64,000 nucleotides of DNA from Actinomyces faecalis (GTDB lineage: Bacteria > Actinomycetota > Actinomycetes > Actinomycetales > Actinomycetaceae), in assembly GCF_013184985.2 (NCBI RefSeq), contig NZ_CP063418.1:1984001-2048000 (forward strand). The letters run 5' to 3'. This document shows, piece after piece, positions 58,181-64,000 of this stretch. The translations under genes were made by a program, and so were the position numbers. The notes below the pieces were generated by a model. The model saw only the letters and a program-made list of their open reading frames with translations. It made no database searches and was not told the origin of the DNA. Position 1 is the first letter of the stretch; the number at the start of each line of letters is the position of its first letter.

Positions 58181-59674
58181 TCACTCCTCGCGCTGGAAGG
58201 ACATCGTGGCCGCGTAGGTCTTCTCGCTGGGCCAACGCTGCGTGATGGCCTTGGCGCGGGTGTAGAAGCGCACGCCCTCGGGACCATGGATGTGGGTGTC
58301 GCCCAGCAGCGACTCCTTCCAACCACCGAAGGAGTAGTAGGCCACCGGCGTCGGAATCGGCACGTTGACACCGACCATGCCGGCCTCGACGTCGAGGGTG
58401 AAGCGACGTGCCACACCCCCGTCGTTGGTGAAGATGGCCGAACCGTTACCGAAGGGCGAGGAGTTGACCTGCTTGATGGCCTCCTCGTAGGTGTCTGCGT
58501 GCACGATGGCGAGCACCGGGCCGAAGACCTCCTCGGAGTACAGCTCGGAGTCGAGCGGGACGTTGTCCACGATGGTCGGGCCGAGGAAGTGGCCGTTCTC
58601 GTGGCCCTCGATGACCAGGTCGCGGCCGTCGAGGACAACCTCAGCGCCCTTGGCCTCGGCGTCGTCGATCAGGCCGATGATGCGCTTCTTGGCCTTGGCA
58701 TCGATGACCGGACCCATCTCGACGCCCTCGTCCATGCCGTAGCCGACCTTGATCTTCTCGGCATGAGCCTTGACGCGCTGAGCCAGGTCAGGACCGCAAC
58801 CGCCGACAGCGACGACGACCGGCAGGGCCATGCAGCGCTCGCCGGCTGCACCGAAGGCAGCGGCAGAGATGTGCTGAGCGGCGAAGTCCAGGTCAGAGTC
58901 AGGCATGACGATGGCGTGGTTGTTCGCCCCACCCAGTGCCTGGACGCGCTTGCCGTGGGTGACACCCGTGTTCTGAACGATGTGGGCCACCGGGGTGGAA
59001 CCCACGAAGGAGATGGCGTCAATACCGGGGTGCTCAAGGATGTCGGTGACCAGGTCGCGGTTACCGGACAGGACGTTGAACACGCCGTCGGGCAGGCCGG
59101 CTTCCTTGTACAGCTCGGCAGTCAGCAGAGCGGCCGAGGGGGTGGTGGACGCAGGCTTGAGGATGAAGGCGTTTCCGGTGGCGATGGCGATGGGGTGCAT
59201 CCACATCGGCACCATGGCCGGGAAGTTGAAGGGGCAGATTCCGGCGACGACGCCGACCGGCTGGCGCAGGGTGTGAATGTCCACGCCGGTGGAGATGTCA
59301 AAGGAGTGCTCGCCCTTGAGGGCAACGTTGATCGCGGTGGCGAAGTCCAGGGTCTCACGACCACGCTGGATCTCGCCGATGGCGTCGGAGTAGTTCTTGC
59401 CGTGCTCGGCCACGATGAGACGGGCCATCTCGTCCTGGTGGTCCAGGACAAGCTGACGCATCTTGAACATGATGGCAGTGCGCTTGGCCAGGGAGACCTT
59501 CGCCCACTCCTTCTGCGCCTTGCGAGCAATCTCGACCACGCGGTTCAGGTCATCGGAGGAGGCCTGGAGGAGCTGGGCCTCAACCTCTCCAGTTCCAGGG
59601 TTCTCGACGTCAAAACGGCCGACGGGGTTTCCCTCGTCATACCGTCCGTCGATCCAGTGGGCAATCGTCTTCAT
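58181..59674 (-). CDS. iolA: Methylmalonate/malonate semialdehyde dehydrogenase (acylating)
   Basis: IolA converts malonate semialdehyde, the end product of inositol breakdown, to acetyl-CoA and CO2 with NAD+ and CoA. The 497-residue protein has the ALDH6 pattern: ICPFNFPAMVPMWMHPIAIATGN, ISFVGSTPVAHIV, QALGGANNHAIVMPDSDL and the catalytic Cys in FGAAGERCMALPV. The start is ATG 59674 with AGGAG 9 nt upstream; the in-frame GTG at 59698 lacks a ribosome site. It is transcribed alone, with an IolR-like site upstream. Confidence 0.95.
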   Translation of the reverse strand: MKTIAHWIDGRYDEGNPVGRFDVENPGTGEVEAQLLQASSDDLNRVVEIARKAQKEWAKVSLAKRTAIMFKMRQLVLDHQDEMARLIVAEHGKNYSDAIGEIQRGRETLDFATAINVALKGEHSFDISTGVDIHTLRQPVGVVAGICPFNFPAMVPMWMHPIAIATGNAFILKPASTTPSAALLTAELYKEAGLPDGVFNVLSGNRDLVTDILEHPGIDAISFVGSTPVAHIVQNTGVTHGKRVQALGGANNHAIVMPDSDLDFAAQHISAAAFGAAGERCMALPVVVAVGGCGPDLAQRVKAHAEKIKVGYGMDEGVEMGPVIDAKAKKRIIGLIDDAEAKGAEVVLDGRDLVIEGHENGHFLGPTIVDNVPLDSELYSEEVFGPVLAIVHADTYEEAIKQVNSSPFGNGSAIFTNDGGVARRFTLDVEAGMVGVNVPIPTPVAYYSFGGWKESLLGDTHIHGPEGVRFYTRAKAITQRWPSEKTYAATMSFQREE

Positions 59675-60008
59675 CGTCGTAGACTCCTGAGTCGTCACGG
59701 GACAGGGCTGGTGGCCTCACCGTGGAGCGGGGTCGAAGCACCTGTCGTGCATGTGCAGTGTCACCCTAACCCCTCCTCCCCCGGCAGGGACACCTTTTGT
59801 CAGCACAATGAGACAGGATTTCTCCTCCAGCGCACATGCCGGGGCTGCTTCCTCGGCCAGTCCTCGATCAACCTTCGGTCAGCCATCGGCCGGTCCTGGG
59901 CCAATCCGCCATCAGTCCAGGACCAGGCCTTGCACCGATCCGCACCGAGTCTTCGCCGTCTTCGCTCCGTCCAATTCCATCCCCTTCCCCGACCCGCACC
60001 AGACATGA
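59675..60008 (-). promoter_or_regulatory. Upstream region of iolA with an IolR-like element
   Basis: TTTGTCAGCACAAT (59796-59809) differs at two positions from TTTGTCNNGACAAA; it lies 122-135 bases before the iolA start. The remaining bases to 60008 show no gene, only degenerate GGTCCTGG/CCAGGACC pairing near 59893-59925. Confidence 0.4.
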
Positions 60009-60049
60009 CGACGGCGGGGCTGCGGCACGTCACCGCAGCCCCGCCGTCG
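60009..60049 (-). terminator. 17-bp stem-loop after iolD
   Basis: Arms 60009-60025 and 60033-60049 pair perfectly around CACGTCA, 86 bases beyond the iolD stop. Confidence 0.8.
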
Positions 60050-60134
60050 CGACCGGGACCCGTCATCCTGTCATGGAAGGGACCTGGGGACACTATGCAG
60101 TAGGAGGCGAGGGCCCTCAGCCTGGGGAATCAGC

Positions 60135-62042
60135 TCACAGGTAGTGACGCTGAGGCTTCTTGTCCTCCAGGTAGTCCTGATAGGCCTTCTGGGTGGACTC
60201 GAGGCTCGAGACCTGAGACACCGCGACATCCCACCACGAAGAAGCCGGCGGGTTGGGGCCGTAGAGGTCGGTCTCAATGTGGATCATGGAGGCCTCATCT
60301 GCAGCGTGAGCCTTGGCGTAAGCCTCCTTGAACTCCTCGATGGAGCCGACGCGGTAGACCTTCAGGCCCCAGGACTCAGCGTTGGCAGCGATGTCCACCC
60401 CCTTGACCGTCTGCTCGTCAGCCAGGTGCGAGCCCTCGCCGCGCTGACGGTACTTGGTGCCAAAGCGCTGGGAGCCACGGGACTCAGACAGCGCACCAAT
60501 GGAGGCGAAGCCGTAGTTCTGCAGCAGCACGTAGATGACCTTGACGTTCTCCTGAACGACGGTGGCCAGCTCCATGGGGAGCATCTGGTAGGTGCCGTCA
60601 CCGACGATGGCGACAACCTCAGACTCGGGGCGAGCCAGCTTGCAGCCCAGGCCAGCCGGAATCTCGTAGCCCATGCAGGAGAAAGCGTACTCCACGTGGT
60701 ACTGCACCGGAGTGCGGGCCTGCCACAGCGCCTGCAGGTCACCAGGCATGGAGCCAGCAGCGTTGATGACGATGTCCTCGTCACCGAGCATCTCGTTGAG
60801 CGCACCGAAGACCTCGGTCTGAGCCGGCAGCGGGCCGTGACCCAGGTGGTAGCACTCGGAGGTGCGAGCCAGCCAGGACTCACGCTCGCGAGCGATCTCA
60901 GCGGTGTACTCCTCGTCAACGTGGTAGCCCTTGAGTGCCTCGGTCAGAGCGACCAGGGCTTCGCGGGCGTCCGCAACGACCATCTCGGCGCTCTGCTTGG
61001 CGGCATCGAAGGGGGTGACGTTGATGTTGACGAACTCGACGTCGCGGTTCTTGAACTGGGTCTTGGAGGCCGTGGTGAAGTCGGAGTAACGCGTACCGAT
61101 ACCGATGACCAGGTCAGCCTTGTCGGCGATGTGGTTACCGGAGTCGCCACCGGTCGAGCCCACACCACCGATGGCGCAGAGGTGATCGAAGTTGATGGCA
61201 CCCTTACCGGCCTGCGTGTCTGCCACCGGGATACCGGTAGCGGTAGCGAAGGCGCGCAGCTCCTCGGAAGCCTCGGCGTAGATCGTGCCACCACCGGAGA
61301 TGATCATCGGGCGCTTGGCAGCCTTGATCCTGGCGACCGCGCGCTCCAGAGCGGCGGGCTCAGCCACGGGGCGACGCACGTGCCACACGCGCTTGCGGAA
61401 GAGCTCCACCGGCCAGTCGAAGGCCTCGGCCTGGACGTCCTGCGGCATGGCGATGACCACTGCACCAGTCTCGGCCGGATCAGTCAGGACACGCATGGCC
61501 GACAGCAGCGAGGGGATGAGCTGCTCGGGGCGGTTGATCCGGTCGAAGAAACGGGAGACCGGACGGAAGGCGTCGTTGACGGTCAGGTCCAGCGTAGTGG
61601 GGTCCTCAAGCTGCTGGAGCACCGGGTCCGGAACGCGGGTGGCGAACTGGTCGGAGGGGAAGATCAGGACCGGCACACGATTGGTGGTGGCCAGAGCCGC
61701 ACCGGTGACCATGTTGAGCGAGCCGGGGCCGATGGACGCCGTCACCATGTAGGTGGACAGGCGGTTGCGCACCTTGGCGAAGGCGGCTGCGGCGTGAACA
61801 GCACCCTGCTCGTTACGCGGCATGATGTACGGCATCGGGTTCTCGCCCTCAGCCGGGTTGATCTCGTTCTGCAGCAGCGCCTGGCCGATACCGGCCACGT
61901 TGCCGTGACCGAAGATGCCGAAGGCACCCTCGATGAGGCGGTGCTCGACGCCGTCGCGCTCGGAGAACTGATTGGACAGGAAGCGGACAGTCGCCTGGGC
62001 GACGGTCAGGCGGATGGTGCCCTGGTAGGCCTCATTGCTCAT
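60135..62042 (-). CDS. iolD: 3D-(3,5/4)-trihydroxycyclohexane-1,2-dione hydrolase
   Basis: IolD is a thiamine-diphosphate enzyme that opens the cyclic diketone to 5-deoxy-glucuronate. The 635-residue protein has the three-domain TPP fold: GIFGHGNVAGIGQAL and the Glu region near PRNEQGAVHAAAAFA, the central domain with PMIISGGGTIYAEAS, and the TPP-binding VAIVGDGTYQMLPMELATVVQENVKVIYVLLQNYG. Start ATG 62042, 55 bases after the iolB stop; the frame to 62522 overlaps iolB and is not used. Confidence 0.95.
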   Translation of the reverse strand: MSNEAYQGTIRLTVAQATVRFLSNQFSERDGVEHRLIEGAFGIFGHGNVAGIGQALLQNEINPAEGENPMPYIMPRNEQGAVHAAAAFAKVRNRLSTYMVTASIGPGSLNMVTGAALATTNRVPVLIFPSDQFATRVPDPVLQQLEDPTTLDLTVNDAFRPVSRFFDRINRPEQLIPSLLSAMRVLTDPAETGAVVIAMPQDVQAEAFDWPVELFRKRVWHVRRPVAEPAALERAVARIKAAKRPMIISGGGTIYAEASEELRAFATATGIPVADTQAGKGAINFDHLCAIGGVGSTGGDSGNHIADKADLVIGIGTRYSDFTTASKTQFKNRDVEFVNINVTPFDAAKQSAEMVVADAREALVALTEALKGYHVDEEYTAEIARERESWLARTSECYHLGHGPLPAQTEVFGALNEMLGDEDIVINAAGSMPGDLQALWQARTPVQYHVEYAFSCMGYEIPAGLGCKLARPESEVVAIVGDGTYQMLPMELATVVQENVKVIYVLLQNYGFASIGALSESRGSQRFGTKYRQRGEGSHLADEQTVKGVDIAANAESWGLKVYRVGSIEEFKEAYAKAHAADEASMIHIETDLYGPNPPASSWWDVAVSQVSSLESTQKAYQDYLEDKKPQRHYL

Positions 62043-62097
62043 GTGTCGTCTCTCTTCTGTGGACGTGATGGGTAGATAGGTGGTCAGTCGACAGTCG

Positions 62098-62967
62098 TCA
62101 GCGGGCCATCGGCAGGCGCGGGTCAGGCTCCTGCCCTTCCCAGGACTGGCGAATCCAGTGGTGCGCCGGGTCGTCGGGGGCAAGCCAGACCAGGTCCTCG
62201 CTTGGCCCAGCCATGACGTTGAGGTAGTACATGTCGTATCCGGGCGCTGCCACGCACGGACCGTGGTAGCCGTAGGGCACCAGTGCCACGTCGCCGTTAC
62301 GGATCTCGACGCACACGTCGATCGGCTTGTCGGGGCTGGAACCGTAGGTGCGGTGCAGACCGAAGCCGGGGTCGCCAGCGGGAGACGCGGCGATCTCGAA
62401 GTAGTAGATCTCCTCGAGCTCACGCTCGTCGGCCGTGTGAGCCTCGTGCTTGTGCGCCGGGTAGGAGGACCAGTTTCCGCCGGGAGTGATGACCTCGGTG
62501 ACCAGGAGGTGGGAGGTCTCAACGTCGTTGTTCAGCGCGTAGTTAGTGACCTGACGCGAGCAGTCCCCCGCACCGCGAATGCCGGTGGTGGCCTTCTCAC
62601 GCGGGAGGTAACGCACCGGCAGGTCGCGGGTCGCCACCGAGGACGGCAGGGCGAAGCGACCACCCTGTGCGCTGGTGAGGGTGAAGGACTTGCCCCGCGG
62701 AATGTACAGCGAGTCCGTGATCTGCTCGAAGACTCCGGTGCGGCCGTTGATCTCGTAGGTCTCGCCGTCGACCTCCACGCTCACGCCGCCCTCGAGCGGC
62801 AGGACGAGAAGCTCAGAGTCGCCCGAGGCCAGCGCCACGGACTCACCGGCAGCCAGGTTGACCACCCGAAGACCGGAGAAGCCCCAGCCCGCATCGGTCG
62901 CGGAGATGTCAACAGAAAGCTGGTCGTGCGCGGTCTGACCGGCACGGACGTGCATGTCAAGGGTCAT
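62098..62967 (-). CDS. iolB: 5-deoxy-glucuronate isomerase
   Basis: IolB converts 5-deoxy-glucuronate to 2-deoxy-5-keto-gluconate. The 289-residue bicupin has the conserved metal-site block NWSSYPAHKHEAHTADERELEEIYYFEIA and FGLHRTYG, NGDVALVPYGYHGPCVAAPGYDMYYLNVMAG. The start overlaps the upstream aldolase-like gene by 4 nt, so translation is coupled. It precedes iolD in one operon with iolC. Confidence 0.95.
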   Translation of the reverse strand: MTLDMHVRAGQTAHDQLSVDISATDAGWGFSGLRVVNLAAGESVALASGDSELLVLPLEGGVSVEVDGETYEINGRTGVFEQITDSLYIPRGKSFTLTSAQGGRFALPSSVATRDLPVRYLPREKATTGIRGAGDCSRQVTNYALNNDVETSHLLVTEVITPGGNWSSYPAHKHEAHTADERELEEIYYFEIAASPAGDPGFGLHRTYGSSPDKPIDVCVEIRNGDVALVPYGYHGPCVAAPGYDMYYLNVMAGPSEDLVWLAPDDPAHHWIRQSWEGQEPDPRLPMAR

Positions 62968-63842
62968 GAGAGAAGTCCTACGGTGTTGTCGACGGCCCCG
63001 GCGACGTCGTCGTCGGGAGGGAACAGAAGGGAACGGCCGATCACCAGTCCCTTGACGGTGGGCAGATCAAGCGCACGGCGCCAGCTGTCACGAGCGGCGT
63101 CGGCGTCCGCAGACACCGCACCACCCAGGATAAGTGCGGGCAGGGTCGATGCCTCCATGACCCGTTCCATCTCCGGCACAGCCGGAAGCTTAAGCCATGT
63201 GTAGGCGCTGGTGCGCCCCAGCCCGGAGGCAATCGCCATTGAGGCGATGACGGCGTCAGGACTCAGATCATTGATGATCCTGCCCTTATCCCAGCGCGAG
63301 ATGAATGGCTCGACCATGGCCATCACCTGACGCTCGGCTAGCTCGTCAACAGCCTTGGCGCAGGTCGCCAGGGTGTCCACAGTGCGCGGGTCCTCGTAGT
63401 TGATCCGCATGAGCATCTTGCCGCCGTCCAGGCGCGAGGCCACTACTCCGGCGGCGTCGTACCCGGTCATGCGGTCATCCATCTCGAAGGTGGCGCCGGC
63501 CAAGCCGCCGCGATTCATCGAGCCGTAGACGAGCTTGCCGTCCAGGGCACCCAGCAGTGCGAGATCCTCGATGAGGTCGGCAGTTCCCAGGAAACCGTCA
63601 ACACCGGGGCGCGAGAGTGCTTCCACGCACCGAGCCAGGACCTCTTCACGCGAGGCCATCGCCATGGGGTCGCGGCCAGCAGCCAGCGCACCACGTGCGG
63701 GGTGGTCACAGGCGATGATCATCAGCTTGTCATCGCCGGCCGGCATGGTGCCGCGCGGGCGGTCAGCCATCACCTGAGCAATGCGCTCAGGCGTGTGCGT
63801 CCGGATCTCAACGATCTTGTCAGTCAGAGGTGTTGATGACAT
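62964..63842 (-). CDS. Cgl0158-family (beta/alpha)8-barrel, aldolase-like
   Basis: The 292-residue protein matches the Cgl0158-type TIM-barrel family found in actinobacterial iol operons, related to class I aldolases. Visible blocks are KLMIIACDHPARGALAAG, VDGFLGTADLIEDLALLG, LVYGSMNRGGLAGATFEMDDRMTGYD, MLMRINYEDPRT and AYTWLKLPAVPEMERVMEAS (Lys candidate for a Schiff base). Between iolC and iolB, it is a good candidate for the 2-deoxy-5-keto-gluconate-6-phosphate aldolase in place of IolJ; this is inference. It is 9 bases from iolC. Confidence 0.82.
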   Translation of the reverse strand: MSSTPLTDKIVEIRTHTPERIAQVMADRPRGTMPAGDDKLMIIACDHPARGALAAGRDPMAMASREEVLARCVEALSRPGVDGFLGTADLIEDLALLGALDGKLVYGSMNRGGLAGATFEMDDRMTGYDAAGVVASRLDGGKMLMRINYEDPRTVDTLATCAKAVDELAERQVMAMVEPFISRWDKGRIINDLSPDAVIASMAIASGLGRTSAYTWLKLPAVPEMERVMEASTLPALILGGAVSADADAARDSWRRALDLPTVKGLVIGRSLLFPPDDDVAGAVDNTVGLLS

Positions 63843-63851
63843 GACTCGCTC

Positions 63852-64000
63852 TCACAGGTCCTTCAGCTCGGGAGCGCACTGGTCACGGTAGGTCCGCATG
63901 ACATCCAGCAGCTCAGGCTCGGCAGGCATCGCCGTGGAGCACTCCAGCCGGGAGGCGACAATCGCTCCGGCAGTCGAGGCCGCGAACACGGTCTTCTCCA
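63852..64000 (-). CDS. iolC: 5-dehydro-2-deoxygluconokinase, partial (3' end only)
   Basis: Only the last 48 residues are in the window; the gene enters from the right edge. The sequence EKTVFAASTAGAIVASRLEC followed by STAMPAEPELLDVMR is the C-terminus of a PfkB-family kinase, as in IolC, which phosphorylates 2-deoxy-5-keto-gluconate. Its place directly before the aldolase-like gene and iolB supports the call. The catalytic GAGD motif is not visible here. Confidence 0.8.
   Translation of the reverse strand, partial: EKTVFAASTAGAIVASRLECSTAMPAEPELLDVMRTYRDQCAPELKDL

Noticed and set aside
57896..60103. A 735-codon plus-strand frame across iolA
   Set aside because: It is antisense to iolA, and its ends run through the iolA terminator and promoter; no family resemblance.
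60144..62075. A 643-codon plus-strand frame across iolD
   Set aside because: It is a mirror frame of iolD with biased composition and no ribosome site.

Overview
The window is high-GC actinobacterial DNA. Gene order and protein sequences suggest an Actinomyces-like member of the Actinomycetaceae. The supporting signs are an ATP synthase operon that ends in a DUF2550 gene and starts with atpI and a WecA-type transferase, frequent GTG starts, 4-nt start/stop overlaps, and PspC-domain sensor kinase genes. The species is an inference; no rRNA or tRNA is present to test it.

Layout. (1) 1-1710: the N-terminal part of a DrmD-like SNF2 helicase of the DISARM phage-defence family, cut by the left edge, with a perfect dyad in front of it. 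(2) 1797-13809, all minus strand: a two-component system (PspC-type histidine kinase plus LuxR-type regulator), a Sua5/YrdC tRNA-modification protein, a WecA/TagO-type transferase, atpI, the eight F1Fo ATP synthase genes (atpBEFHAGDC) and DUF2550. (3) 13946-32147: a PspC membrane protein and a small membrane protein facing the kinase, then single genes for redox, repair and hydrolysis: two aldo/keto reductases, DJ-1/PfpI, a very large ABC exporter, an alkyl-DNA methyltransferase, a cysteine hydrolase, a flavodoxin-like reductase, a domain-permuted GH3 glycosidase, a MerR regulator with a divergent alpha/beta hydrolase, and guaA. (4) 32427-35304: an 83-residue hydrophobic peptide, an MFS protein and a TauE/SafE permease. 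(5) 35353-64000: a large inositol (iol) catabolic island with two LacI regulators, three paralogous MFS sugar porters, three Gfo/Idh/MocA dehydrogenases, four xylose-isomerase-like TIM barrels (iolE, iolH, IolI-like, IolE-like), a zinc alcohol dehydrogenase, iolA, iolD, iolB, a Cgl0158-type aldolase-like protein and the 3' end of iolC.

Inserted in the iol island (52990-57857) is an unrelated four-gene operon: a secreted I36/crystallin-fold protein, a lipoprotein, a peptidoglycan-binding membrane-fusion adaptor and a MacB-like ABC transporter. It has its own promoter with repeated GAGAGT half-sites. It is the best candidate here for an undescribed system.

How the iol genes fit together: the MFS porters import inositol isomers; the Gfo/Idh/MocA enzymes oxidise them to inososes; TIM barrels isomerise or dehydrate these; IolD opens the ring; IolB isomerises the product; IolC phosphorylates it; an aldolase splits it; IolA converts malonate semialdehyde to acetyl-CoA. 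A short palindromic element (TTTGTCNNGACAAA-like, containing matches to the GntR-type IolR consensus I recall from Corynebacterium) recurs in several iol promoters and suggests one regulon. Strong GC-rich stem-loops separate most transcription units; two of them are copies of one dispersed hairpin repeat.
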